The position numbers were made by a program, and so were the translations under genes. A stretch of 64,000 bases of DNA from the NCBI GenBank assembly GCA_018350325.1, contig JAEVLN010000012.1:889991-953990 (forward strand). Reading direction: 5' to 3'. Shown here in pieces: positions 22,401-35,414 of this stretch. Within the stretch, counting starts at the first letter, position 1; each line of letters starts with the position of its first letter. Below the pieces are notes generated by a model that saw only the letters and a program-made list of their open reading frames with translations, did not search any database and was not told the DNA's origin. Origin of the DNA: Globodera rostochiensis (lineage: Eukaryota > Nematoda > Chromadorea > Rhabditida > Heteroderidae).

Positions 22401-25400
22401 AGGTGCAGCCAGAGGCGTCTCCTCTAGATCAGAGCGACCGTGGTGGTAGACCGTCACGTGTGAGTTCAGCGGAGCACCCGAGCACCTTCCAGCTCCAAAT
22501 TCTGTGCCGTTTCGCTCAGCGGCCCTTCGTAAGCAACTGCTGCCGGGTAATGTTCACGCACAATTGTTGTCACAGCCTGCTGCCCGATCTCGTCTGAACG
22601 GCCGGAAGCGTAGGCGCTCACGTGCTCTCCAAAAGAACTCTCCGCAAGCTCCGCCCTTCGATTTGTCTCTGCAAGCGTCCCAGTATACGGCTCCGTCATG
22701 GTCGGCCACTCTTCGCCCGTGGCTGTCCGCTTGGTGAACAAATGGGTAATTCGCTCCAATGTTCCTGGCCTTTTCTCCGCTTCAGACGGGGTCAATTCCC
22801 TCTCCTCGTGGACCACTGTCGTCGGAATCTGGCTTTCCTCGTAGAAGCTGAAAATAATTGATAATAAGAGCTTAAATTTGTTCAACGACTGTGCCTGGTT
22901 TTATTCGTCAAAACTAGAGCAAAATTTTAGACAATAAAAATGCCAGATTTTCCCATAAACTCTTCTCAAGTCAATAATATCATTTATTGTTTTTCCATTA
23001 GCAATCTTTGTGCCCCTCCTACCCTTTATGTATCCGTTCAATCTTGTCCATCACCGGCACAGCTTCGAGTTCCGGGAGGCGATACGTTTGTGCCACTGGT
23101 CCCAGGAAGGGCTCAGACTTTGGCGGGTAGTCTTCTCCATGAGTCGTTGTCTTCTTGAAGATGGAAGTGAGCTTTGACGTGATCGTCTCCATCGCTGCTG
23201 GCACCACATCGGAACGTCCATGGTGATAGGCGGAAACATGTGCTTCCAGCGGCTGCCCCTCCAATTCAACTCCCTTCGATGTGCTTTGCAGCGGACCTTC
23301 GTATGCTGCCATGCGCGGATACTCAACGATCGGTTCTGGCTCCACCTTGGCAATGGTTATGGGTTCGGCAGCGGCAAATTCATCATATCTTCCGGTCGAA
23401 TAGACATTGACCATCGCGTCAATGGGCTCGCGGCGTAGCTCCGGCACTCTGGTCGTTTCAGACAGTGGGCCGGTAAACGGCTCCGAGACGGGGAAGTCCT
23501 CATGATGTGTTTTCCTCTTGAACAATGAACTGATCTTTGTTGTGACCTTCTCAGTGATCGGCTCAGGTGCAGCCAGAGGCGTCTCCTCTAGATCAGAGCG
23601 ACCGTGGTGGTAGACCGTCACGTGTGAGTTCAGCGGAGCACCTTCCAGCTCCAAATTCTGTGCCGTTTCGCTCAGCGGCCCTTCGTAAGCAACTGCTGCC
23701 GGGTAATGTTCACGCACAATTGTTGTCACAGCCTGCTGCCCGATCTCGTCTGAACGGCCGGAAGCGTAGGCGCTCACGTGCTCTCCAAAAGAACTCTCCG
23801 CAAGCTCCGCCCTTCGATTTGTCTCTGCAAGCGTCCCAGTATACGGCTCCGTCATGGTCGGCCACTCTTCGCCCGTGGCTGTCCGCTTGGTGAACAAATG
23901 GGTAATTCGCTCCAATGTTCCTGGCCTTTTCTCCGCTTCAGACGGGGTCAATTCCCTCTCCTCGTGGACCACTGTCGTCGGCATCTGGCCTTCCTCGTAG
24001 AAGCTGAAAATAATTGATAATAAGAGCTTAAATTTGTTCAACGACTGTGCCTGGTTTTATTCGTCAAAACTAGAGCAAAATTTTAGACAATAAAAATGCC
24101 AGATTTTCCCATAAACTCTTCTCAAGTCAATAATATCATTTATTGTTTTTCCATTAGCAATCTTTGTGCCCCTCCTACCCTTTATGTATCCGTTCAATCT
24201 TGTCCATCACCGGCACAGCTTCGAGTTCCGGGAGGCGATACGTTTGTGCCACTGGTCCCAGGAAGGGCTCAGACTTTGGCGGGTAGTCTTCTCCATGAGT
24301 CGTTGTCTTCTTGAAGATGGAAGTGAGCTTTGACGTGATCGTCTCCATCGCTGCTGGCACCACATCGGAACGTCCATGGTGATAGGCGGAAACATGTGCT
24401 TCCAGCGGCTGCCCCTCCAATTCAACTCCCTTCGATGTGCTTTGCAGCGGACCTTCGTATGCTGCCATGCGCGGATACTCAACGATCGGTTCTGGCTCCA
24501 CCTTGGCAATGGTTATGGGTTCGGCAGCGGCAAATTCATCATATCTTCCGGTCGAATAGACATTGACCATCGCGTCAATGGGCTCGCGGCGTAGCTCCGG
24601 CACTCTGGTCGTTTCAGACAGTGGGCCGGTAAACGGCTCCGAGACGGGGAAGTCCTCATGATGTGTTTTCCTCTTGAACAATGAACTGATCTTTGTTGTG
24701 ACCTTCTCAGTGATCGGCTCAGGTGCAGCCAGAGGCGTCTCCTCTAGATCAGAGCGACCGTGGTGGTAGACCGTCACGTGTGAGTTCAGCGGAGCACCTT
24801 CCAGCTCCAAATTCTGTGCCGTTTCGCTCAGCGGCCCTTCGTAAGCAACTGCTGCCGGGTAATGTTCACGCACAATTGTTGTCACAGCCTGCTGCCCGAT
24901 CTCGTCTGAACGGCCGGAAGCGTAGGCGCTCACGTGCTCTCCAAAAGAACTCTCCGCAAGCTCCGCCCTTCGATTTGTCTCTGCAAGCGTCCCAGTATAC
25001 GGCTCCGTCATGGTCGGCCACTCTTCGCCCGTGGCTGTCCGCTTGGTGAACAAATGGGTAATTCGCTCCAATGTTCCTGGCCTTTTCTCCGCTTCAGACG
25101 GGGTCAATTCCCTCTCCTCGTGGACCACTGTCGTCGGCATCTGGCCTTCCTCGTAGAAGCTGAAAATAATTGATAATAAGGGCTTTAATTTGTTCAACGA
25201 CTGTGCCTGGTTTTATTCGTCAAAACTAGAGCAAAATTTTAGACAATAAAATGCCAGATTTTCCCATAAACTCTTCTCAAGTCAATAATATCATTTATTG
25301 TTTTTCCATTAGCAATCTTTGTGCCCCTCCTACCCTTTATGTATCCGTTCAATCTTGTCCATCACCGGCACAGCTTCGAGTTCCGGGAGGCGATACGTTT

Positions 25401-28400
25401 GTGCCACTGGTCCCAGGAAGGGCTCAGACTTTGGCGGGTAGTCTTCTCCATGAGTCGTTGTCTTCTTGAAGATGGAAGTGAGCTTTGACGTGATCGTCTC
25501 CATCGCTGCTGGCACCACATCGGAACGTCCATGGTGATAGGCGGAAACATGTGCTTCCAGCGGCTGCCCCTCCAATTCAACTCCCTTCGATGTGCTTTGC
25601 AGCGGACCTTCGTATGCTGCCATGCGCGGATACTCAACGATCGGTTCTGGCTCCACCTTGGCAATGGTTATGGGTTCGGCAGCGGCAAATTCATCATATC
25701 TTCCGGTCGAATAGACATTGACCATCGCGTCAATGGGCTCGCGGCGTAGCTCCGGCACTCTGGTCGTTTCAGACAGTGGGCCGGTAAACGGCTCCGAGAC
25801 GGGGAAGTCCTCATGATGTGTTTTCCTCTTGAACAATGAACTGATCTTTGTTGTGACCTTCTCAGTGATCGGCTCAGGTGCAGCCAGAGGCGTCTCCTCT
25901 AGATCAGAGCGACCGTGGTGGTAGACCGTCACGTGTGAGTTCAGCGGAGCACCTTCCAGCTCCAAATTCTGTGCCGTTTCGCTCAGCGGCCCTTCGTAAG
26001 CAACTGCTGCCGGGTAATGTTCACGCACAATTGTTGTCACAGCCTGCTGCCCGATCTCGTCTGAACGGCCGGAAGCGTAGGCGCTCACGTGCTCTCCAAA
26101 AGAACTCTCCGCAAGCTCCGCCCTTCGATTTGTCTCTGCAAGCGTCCCAGTATACGGCTCCGTCATGGTCGGCCACTCTTCGCCCGTGGCTGTCCGCTTG
26201 GTGAACAAATGGGTAATTCGCTCCAATGTTCCTGGCCTTTTCTCCGCTTCAGACGGGGTCAATTCCCTCTCCTCGTGGACCACTGTCGTCGGCATCTGGC
26301 CTTCCTCGTAGAAGCTGAAAATAATTGATAATAAGGGCTTTAATTTGTTCAACGACTGTGCCTGGTTTTATTCGTCAAAACTAGAGCAAAATTTTAGACA
26401 ATAAAAATGCCAGATTTTCCCTTAAACTCTTCTCAAGTCAATAATATCATTTATTGTTTTTCCATTAGCAATCTTTGTGCCCCTCCTACCCTTTATGTAT
26501 CCGTTCAATCTTGTCCATCACCGGCACAGCTTCGAGTTCCGGGAGGCGATACGTTTGTGCCACTGGTCCCAGGAAGGGCTCAGACTTTGGCGGGTAGTCT
26601 TCTCCATGAGTCGTTGTCTTCTTGAAGATGGAAGTGAGCTTTGACGTGATCGTCTCCATCGCTGCTGGCACCACATCGGAACGTCCATGGTGATAGGCGG
26701 AAACATGTGCTTCCAGCGGCTGCCCCTCCAATTCAACTCCCTTCGATGTGCTTTGCAGCGGACCTTCGTATGCTGCCATGCGCGGATACTCAACGATCGG
26801 TTCTGGCTCCACCTTGGCAATGGTTATGGGTTCGGCAGCGGCAAATTCATCATATCTTCCGGTCGAATAGACATTGACCATCGCGTCAATGGGCTCGCGG
26901 CGTAGCTCCGGCACTCTGGTCGTTTCAGACAGTGGGCCGGTAAACGGCTCCGAGACGGGGAAGTCCTCATGATGTGTTTTCCTCTTGAACAATGAACTGA
27001 TCTTTGTTGTGACCTTCTCAGTGATCGGCTCAGGTGCAGCCAGAGGCGTCTCCTCTAGATCAGAGCGACCGTGGTGGTAGACCGTCACGTGTGAGTTCAG
27101 CGGAGCACCTTCCAGCTCCAAATTCTGTGCCGTTTCGCTCAGCGGCCCTTCGTAAGCAACTGCTGCCGGGTAATGTTCACGCACAATTGTTGTCACAGCC
27201 TGCTGCCCGATCTCGTCTGAACGGCCGGAAGCGTAGGCGCTCACGTGCTCTCCAAAAGAACTCTCCGCAAGCTCCGCCCTTCGATTTGTCTCTGCAAGCG
27301 TCCCAGTATACGGCTCCGTCATGGTCGGCCACTCTTCGCCCGTGGCTGTCCGCTTGGTGAACAAATGGGTAATTCGCTCCAATGTTCCTGGCCTTTTCTC
27401 CGCTTCAGACGGGGTCAATTCCCTCTCCTCGTGGACCACTGTCGTCGGCATCTGGCCTTCCTCGTAGAAGCTGAAAATAATTGATAATAAGAGCTTAATT
27501 TGTTCAACGACTGTGCCTGGTTTTATTCGTCAAAACTAGAGCAAAATTTTAGACAATAAAAATGCCAGATTTTCCCATAAACTCTTCTCAAGTCAATAAT
27601 ATCATTTATTGTTTTTCCATTAGCAATCTTTGTGCCCCTCCTACCCTTTATGTATCCGTTCAATCTTGTCCATCACCGGCACAGCTTCGAGTTCCGGGAG
27701 GCGATACGTTTGTGCCACTGGTCCCAGGAAGGGCTCAGACTTTGGCGGGTAGTCTTCTCCATGAGTCGTTGTCTTCTTGAAGATGGAAGTGAGCTTTGAC
27801 GTGATCGTCTCCATCGCTGCTGGCACCACATCGGAACGTCCATGGTGATAGGCGGAAACATGTGCTTCCAGCGGCTGCCCCTCCAATTCAACTCCCTTCG
27901 ATGTGCTTTGCAGCGGACCTTCGTATGCTGCCATGCGCGGATACTCAACGATCGGTTCTGGCTCCACCTTGGCAATGGTTATGGGTTCGGCAGCGGCAAA
28001 TTCATCATATCTTCCGGTCGAATAGACATTGACCATCGCGTCAATGGGCTCGCGGCGTAGCTCCGGCACTCTGGTCGTTTCAGACAGTGGGCCGGTAAAC
28101 GGCTCCGAGACGGGGAAGTCCTCATGATGTGTTTTCCTCTTGAACAATGAACTGATCTTTGTTGTGACCTTCTCAGTGATCGGCTCAGGTGCAGCCAGAG
28201 GCGTCTCCTCTAGATCAGAGCGACCGTGGTGGTAGACCGTCACGTGTGAGTTCAGCGGAGCACCTTCCAGCTCCAAATTCTGTGCCGTTTCGCTCAGCGG
28301 CCCTTCGTAAGCAACTGCTGCCGGGTAATGTTCACGCACAATTGTTGTCACAGCCTGCTGCCCGATCTCGTCTGAACGGCCGGAAGCGTAGGCGCTCACG

Positions 28401-31400
28401 TGCTCTCCAAAAGAACTCTCCGCAAGCTCCGCCCTTCGATTTGTCTCTGCAAGCGTCCCAGTATACGGCTCCGTCATGGTCGGCCACTCTTCGCCCGTGG
28501 CTGTCCGCTTGGTGAACAAATGGGTAATTCGCTCCAATGTTCCTGGCCTTTTCTCCGCTTCAGACGGGGTCAATTCCCTCTCCTCGTGGACCACTGTCGT
28601 CGGCATCTGGCCTTCCTCGTAGAAGCTGAAAATAATTGATAATAAGAGCTTTAAATTTGTTCAACGACTGTGCCTGGTTTTATTCGTCAAAACTAGAGCA
28701 AAATTTTAGACAATAAAAATGCCAGATTTTCCCATAAACTCTTCTCAAGTCAATAATATCATTTATTGTTTTTCCATTAGCAATCTTTGTGCCCCTCCTA
28801 CCCTTTATGTATCCGTTCAATCTTGTCCATCACCGGCACAGCTTCGAGTTCCGGGAGGCGATACGTTTGTGCCACTGGTCCCAGGAAGGGCTCAGACTTT
28901 GGCGGGTAGTCTTCTCCATGAGTCGTTGTCTTCTTGAAGATGGAAGTGAGCTTTGACGTGATCGTCTCCATCGCTGCTGGCACCACATCGGAACGTCCAT
29001 GGTGATAGGCGGAAACATGTGCTTCCAGCGGCTGCCCCTCCAATTCAACTCCCTTCGATGTGCTTTGCAGCGGACCTTCGTATGCTGCCATGCGCGGATA
29101 CTCAACGATCGGTTCTGGCTCCACCTTGGCAATGGTTATGGGTTCGGCAGCGGCAAATTCATCATATCTTCCGGTCGAATAGACATTGACCATCGCGTCA
29201 ATGGGCTCGCGGCGTAGCTCCGGCACTCTGGTCGTTTCAGACAGTGGGCCGGTAAACGGCTCCGAGACGGGGAAGTCCTCATGATGTGTTTTCCTCTTGA
29301 ACAATGAACTGATCTTTGTTGTGACCTTCTCAGTGATCGGCTCAGGTGCAGCCAGAGGCGTCTCCTCTAGATCAGAGCGACCGTGGTGGTAGACCGTCAC
29401 GTGTGAGTTCAGCGGAGCACCTTCCAGCTCCAAATTCTGTGCCGTTTCGCTCAGCGGCCCTTCGTAAGCAACTGCTGCCGGGTAATGTTCACGCACAATT
29501 GTTGTCACAGCCTGCTGCCCGATCTCGTCTGAACGGCCGGAAGCGTAGGCGCTCACGTGCTCTCCAAAAGAACTCTCCGCAAGCTCCGCCCTTCGATTTG
29601 TCTCTGCAAGCGTCCCAGTATACGGCTCCGTCATGGTCGGCCACTCTTCGCCCGTGGCTGTCCGCTTGGTGAACAAATGGGTAATTCGCTCCAATGTTCC
29701 TGGCCTTTTCTCCGCTTCAGACGGGGTCAATTCCCTCTCCTCGTGGACCACTGTCGTCGGCATCTGGCCTTCCTCGTAGAAGCTGAAAATAATTGATAAT
29801 AAGAGCTTAATTTGTTCAACGACTGTGCCTGGTTTTATTCGTCAAAACTAGAGCAAAATTTTAGACAATAAAAATGCCAGATTTTCCCATAAACTCTTCT
29901 CAAGTCAATAATATCATTTATTGTTTTTCCATTAGCAATCTTTGTGCCCCTCCTACCCTTTATGTATCCGTTCAATCTTGTCCATCACCGGCACAGCTTC
30001 GAGTTCCGGGAGGCGATACGTTTGTGCCACTGGTCCCAGGAAGGGCTCAGACTTTGGCGGGTAGTCTTCTCCATGAGTCGTTGTCTTCTTGAAGATGGAA
30101 GTGAGCTTTGACGTGATCGTCTCCATCGCTGCTGGCACCACATCGGAACGTCCATGGTGATAGGCGGAAACATGTGCTTCCAGCGGCTGCCCCTCCAATT
30201 CAACTCCCTTCGATGTGCTTTGCAGCGGACCTTCGTATGCTGCCATGCGCGGATACTCAACGATCGGTTCTGGCTCCACCTTGGCAATGGTTATGGGTTC
30301 GGCAGCGGCAAATTCATCATATCTTCCGGTCGAATAGACATTGACCATCGCGTCAATGGGCTCGCGGCGTAGCTCCGGCACTCTGGTCGTTTCAGACAGT
30401 GGGCCGGTAAACGGCTCCGAGACGGGGAAGTCCTCATGATGTGTTTTCCTCTTGAACAATGAACTGATCTTTGTTGTGACCTTCTCAGTGATCGGCTCAG
30501 GTGCAGCCAGAGGCGTCTCCTCTAGATCAGAGCGACCGTGGTGGTAGACCGTCACGTGTGAGTTCAGCGGAGCACCTTCCAGCTCCAAATTCTGTGCCGT
30601 TTCGCTCAGCGGCCCTTCGTAAGCAACTGCTGCCGGGTAATGTTCACGCACAATTGTTGTCACAGCCTGCTGCCCGATCTCGTCTGAACGGCCGGAAGCG
30701 TAGGCGCTCACGTGCTCTCCAAAAGAACTCTCCGCAAGCTCCGCCCTTCGATTTGTCTCTGCAAGCGTCCCAGTATACGGCTCCGTCATGGTCGGCCACT
30801 CTTCGCCCGTGGCTGTCCGCTTGGTGAACAAATGGGTAATTCGCTCCAATGTTCCTGGCCTTTTCTCCGCTTCAGACGGGGTCAATTCCCTCTCCTCGTG
30901 GACCACTGTCGTCGGCATCTGGCCTTCCTCGTAGAAGCTGAAAATAATTGATAATAAGGGCTTTAATTTGTTCAACGACTGTGCCTGGTTTTATTCGTCA
31001 AAACTAGAGCAAAATTTTAGACAATAAAAATGCCAGATTTTCCCTTAAACTCTTCTCAAGTCAATAATATCATTTATTGTTTTTCCATTAGCAATCTTTG
31101 TGCCCCTCCTACCCTTTATGTATCCGTTCAATCTTGTCCATCACCGGCACAGCTTCGAGTTCCGGGAGGCGATACGTTTGTGCCACTGGTCCCAGGAAGG
31201 GCTCAGACTTTGGCGGGTAGTCTTCTCCATGAGTCGTTGTCTTCTTGAAGATGGAAGTGAGCTTTGACGTGATCGTCTCCATCGCTGCTGGCACCACATC
31301 GGAACGTCCATGGTGATAGGCGGAAACATGTGCTTCCAGCGGCTGCCCCTCCAATTCAACTCCCTTCGATGTGCTTTGCAGCGGACCTTCGTATGCTGCC

Positions 31401-34400
31401 ATGCGCGGATACTCAACGATCGGTTCTGGCTCCACCTTGGCAATGGTTATGGGTTCGGCAGCGGCAAATTCATCATATCTTCCGGTCGAATAGACATTGA
31501 CCATCGCGTCAATGGGCTCGCGGCGTAGCTCCGGCACTCTGGTCGTTTCAGACAGTGGGCCGGTAAACGGCTCCGAGACGGGGAAGTCCTCATGATGTGT
31601 TTTCCTCTTGAACAATGAACTGATCTTTGTTGTGACCTTCTCAGTGATCGGCTCAGGTGCAGCCAGAGGCGTCTCCTCTAGATCAGAGCGACCGTGGTGG
31701 TAGACCGTCACGTGTGAGTTCAGCGGAGCACCTTCCAGCTCCAAATTCTGTGCCGTTTCGCTCAGCGGCCCTTCGTAAGCAACTGGTGCCGGGTAATGTT
31801 CACGCACAATTGTTGTCACAGCCTGCTGCCCGATCTCGTCTGAACGGCCGGAAGCGTAGGCGCTCACGTGCTCTCCAAAAGAACTCTCCGCAAGCTCCGC
31901 CCTTCGATTTGTCTCTGCAAGCGTCCCAGTATACGGCTCCGTCATGGTCGGCCACTCTTCGCCCGTGGCTGTCCGCTTGGTGAACAAATGGGTAATTCGC
32001 TCCAATGTTCCTGGCCTTTTCTCCGCTTCAGACGGGGTCAATTCCCTCTCCTCGTGGACCACTGTCGTCGGAATCTGGCTTTCCTCGTAGAAGCTGAAAA
32101 TAATTGATAATAAAGAGCAAAATTTTAGACAATAAAAATGCCAGATTTTCCCATAAACTCTTCTCAAGTCAATAATATCATTTATTGTTTTTCCATTAGC
32201 AATCTTTGTGCCCCTCCTACCCTTTATGTATCCGTTCAATCTTGTCCATCACCGGCACAGCTTCGAGTTCCGGGAGGCGATACGTTTGTGCCACTGGTCC
32301 CAGGAAGGGCTCAGACTTTGGCGGGTAGTCTTCTCCATGAGTCGTTGTCTTCTTGAAGATGGAAGTGAGCTTTGACGTGATCGTCTCCATCGCTGCTGGC
32401 ACCACATCGGAACGTCCATGGTGATAGGCGGAAACATGTGCTTCCAGCGGCTGCCCCTCCAATTCAACTCCCTTCGATGTGCTTTGCAGCGGACCTTCGT
32501 ATGCTGCCATGCGCGGATACTCAACGATCGGTTCTGGCTCCACCTTGGCAATGGTTATGGGTTCGGCAGCGGCAAATTCATCATATCTTCCGGTCGAATA
32601 GACATTGACCATCGCGTCAATGGGCTCGCGGCGTAGCTCCGGCACTCTGGTCGTTTCAGACAGTGGGCCGGTAAACGGCTCCGAGACGGGGAAGTCCTCA
32701 TGATGTGTTTTCCTCTTGAACAATGAACTGATCTTTGTTGTGACCTTCTCAGTGATCGGCTCAGGTGCAGCCAGAGGCGTCTCCTCTAGATCAGAGCGAC
32801 CGTGGTGGTAGACCGTCACGTGTGAGTTCAGCGGAGCACCTTCCAGCTCCAAATTCTGTGCCGTTTCGCTCAGCGGCCCTTCGTAAGCAACTGCTGCCGG
32901 GTAATGTTCACGCACAATTGTTGTCACAGCCTGCTGCCCGATCTCGTCTGAACGGCCGGAAGCGTAGGCGCTCACGTGCTCTCCAAAAGAACTCTCCGCA
33001 AGCTCCGCCCTTCGATTTGTCTCTGCAAGCGTCCCAGTATACGGCTCCGTCATGGTCGGCCACTCTTCGCCCGTGGCGGTCCGCTTGGTGAACAAATGGG
33101 TAATTCGTTCCAATGTTCCTGGCCTTTTCTCCGCTTCAGACGGGGTCAATTCCCTCTCCTCCTGGACCACTGTCGTCGGCATCTGGCTTTCCTCGTAGAA
33201 GCTGAAAATAATTGATAATAAGAGCTTTAATTTGTTCAACGACTGTGCCTGGTTTTAAAAATGCCAGATTTTCCCATAAACTCTTCTCAAGACAATAATA
33301 TCATTTATTGTTTTTCCATTAGCAATCTTTGTGCCCCTCCTACCCTTTATGTATCCGTTCAATCTTGTCCATCACCGGCACAGCTTCGAGTTCCGGGAGG
33401 CGATACGTTTGTGCCACTGGTCCCAGGAAGGGCTCAGACTTTGGCGGGTAGTCTTCTCCATGAGTCGTTGTCTTCTTGAAGACGGAAGTGAGCTTTGACG
33501 CGATCGTCTCCATCGCTGCTGGCACCACATCGGAACGTCCATGGTGATAGGCGGAAACATGTGCTTCCAGCGGCTGCCCCTCCAATTCAACTCCCTTCGA
33601 TGTGCTTTGCAGCGGACCTTCGTATGCTGCCATGCGCGGATACTCAACGATCGGTTCTGGCTCCACCTTGGCAATGGTTATGGGTTCGGCAGCGGCAAAT
33701 TCATCATATCTTCCGGTCGAATAGACATTGACCATCGCGTCAATGGGCTCGCGGCGTAGCTCCGGCACTCTGGTCGTTTCAGACAGTGGGCCGGTAAACG
33801 GCTCCGAGACGGGGAAGTCCTCATGATGTGTTTTCCTCTTGAACAATGAACTGATCTTTGTTGTGACCTTCTCAGTGATCGGCTCAGGTGCAGCCAGAGG
33901 CGTCTCCTCTAGATCAGAGCGACCGTGGTGGTAGACCGTCACGTGTGAGTTCAGCGGAGCACCTTCCAGCTCCAAATTCTGTGCCGTTTCGCTCAGCGGC
34001 CCTTCGTAAGCAACTGCTGCCGGGTAATGTTCACGCACAATTGTTGTCACAGCCTGCTGCCCGATCTCGTCTGAACGGCCGGAAGCGTAGGCGCTCACGT
34101 GCTCTCCAAAAGAACTCTCCGCAAGCTCCGCCCTTCGATTTGTCTCTGCAAGCGTCCCAGTATACGGCTCCGTCATGGTCGGCCACTCTTCGCCCGTGGC
34201 TGTCCGCTTGGTGAACAAATGGGTAATTCGCTCCAATGTTCCTGGCCTTTTCTCCGCTTCAGACGGGGTCAATTCCCTCTCCTCGTGGACCACTGTCGTC
34301 GGAATCTGGCTTTCCTCGTAGAAGCTGAAAATAATTGATAATAAAGAGCAAAATTTTAGACAATAAAATGCCAGATTTTCCCATAAACTCTTCTCAAGTC

Positions 34401-34504
34401 AATAATATCATTTATTGTTTTTCCATTAGCAATCTTTGTGCCCCTCCTACCCTTATGTATCCGTTCAATCTTGTCCATCACCGGCACAGCTTCGAGTTCC
34501 GGGA
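16427..34504 (-). CDS. Giant YHHGRSD-repeat protein, 5' end missing
   Basis: The 3' exons read on the minus strand chain in phase: 19371-18764, 18716-18348, 18303-18163, 18119 to about 17876 or 17792, 17712-17570, 17450-17167 and 16908-16427. If the exon at 17450 is not spliced at 17167 it ends at a stop (17143-17141) after RFKFKH, so two alternative C-termini are possible. Upstream lie 13 copies of a 327-codon exon (19547-34324; separate entry) and a truncated fourteenth. Each exon contains five about 65-residue units with the pattern EPxxGPLxxT…EL…P(L/I)…V…Y(H/S)xGR(S/Y)D. Exon 19371-18764 shares the exon start (FYEEGQMPTTVVHEERELTP) and then diverges with its own VAVYHHG units. No signal peptide, catalytic motif or known domain seen. 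The composition (acidic, Pro/Thr-rich, repetitive) would suit a large cytoskeletal scaffold; a link to the long repeat exon of nematode ankyrin UNC-44 is only a guess. Confidence 0.6.
19547..34504 (-). repeat. Tandem array of one exon plus intron, 13 copies
   Basis: Unit about 1156 bp: a 981-bp exon and about 175-bp intron, nearly identical throughout. Exon copies: 19547-20527, 20703-21683, 21859-22847, 23023-24003, 24179-25159, 25334-26314, 26490-27470, 27645-28625, 28802-29782, 29957-30937, 31113-32093, 32221-33201, 33344-34324, plus a fragment about 34451-34504 holding only the exon 3' end. Spacing is 1155-1157 bp except near the upstream edge (1108, 1123, 1107), where introns are shortened. 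Each exon starts with C after TTTTCAG and ends GG before GTAGGAGG, so GG+C joins copies in frame. The third copy has an 8-bp insertion near 22480 that breaks its frame. Confidence 0.95.
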
Positions 34505-34697
34505 CACTTGCTGCTGACCCAAAAAGCCGGGAATCCGGTTACACATTCCCTTATTCAAGGCGAGTAACGCCAAACTTATCGGCCCCAATAACCGGGGAAA
34601 GAAAAGTTGGCCAAAAAATTTGTGAAAAATGCAAGAAAAAAACAAACGCACTGCGGGTTCAGCTCTCGCTCGTGTTCATCCCAGTCCAACCAGCAAA

Positions 34698-35130
34698 AAT
34701 GGGAGGTCAGTCCATCGCCGCCGAATCTGTCCACAAGCAATTGGCCCTAAAATTTACGAAAAATCCGTTAAAAGCTACAATAAGTTTGGATCGGTAAATT
34801 TGGCCTATTTTTACCGTGCCAAACACTAAAAAGAAACCGAAAAATCTGATCAGATTTTCTTAATCCAATTCTGATCCAGGCCGTTTGATATGATCATGGA
34901 CTAAAATTTGTAAGTTCAAAAAATCGAACCAAAAATTGGCACATTTCCGGGTCGTACGGTCCGTTTACGGCACCGGGTGCCGCCGCGCACAAATTTTCGA
35001 CCATATTCAAAAAGAGGAGCCGACGCACAAAGGCACTTTCGGCACGACAAAATTCATAGCCCCCATTCTGGTGTGCGGCGCTGTTAGCATCGTCCTGTTC
35101 CGTTTGGGTACACTTTTAATTTTTTTGTTT
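34698..35130 (+). CDS. Possible small membrane protein (uncertain)
   Basis: A short coding-like stretch from ATG 34698 (MGGQSIAAESVHKQLALKF…) runs to a GTAAAT donor near 34795. A second stretch near 34945-35100 reads CRRAQIFDHIQKEEPTHKG then a hydrophobic segment FIAPILVCGAVSIVLF before a GT at about 35106. The two could be exons of a small single-pass membrane protein, but I cannot close the phase between them or find a clear last exon. No family recognised. Confidence 0.25.
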
Positions 35131-35414
35131 TAAATCTTTGTTATTGTTTAAAATTTGGTTAAAAGTTCGCGCAGAAGCAAATTTTTTGAGACAAAAAATG
35201 TTCCCGTTTATTCTGACCGCTAATGGCCGTCGCTTTCGACGCGGGAGAGTGCCGTTGTGGGCCACCTCCGCAGCCGAACGCCATTCCATGGTCATTTGGC
35301 GGAGGTCGCGGAAAAGGGAATTCTGAAGAAGTGACATTTAACAGAAAAAGCATTCCAAATCGCTCACAAATTTTTGCATTTTTTAAATTTCCCAATTAAA
35401 AATTTGGATAATAA

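Noticed and set aside
31109..32239. A 376-codon open frame running through the intron between two array exons
   Set aside because: The extra N-terminal part is intron read in a frame different from the upstream exon; it is open only because this intron is shortened. Splice sites are intact.
19464..34338. Repeated plus-strand open frames of 72-108 codons in every array unit
   Set aside because: They recur identically because the unit is repeated and lie opposite the minus-strand exon; composition is that of an antisense shadow.
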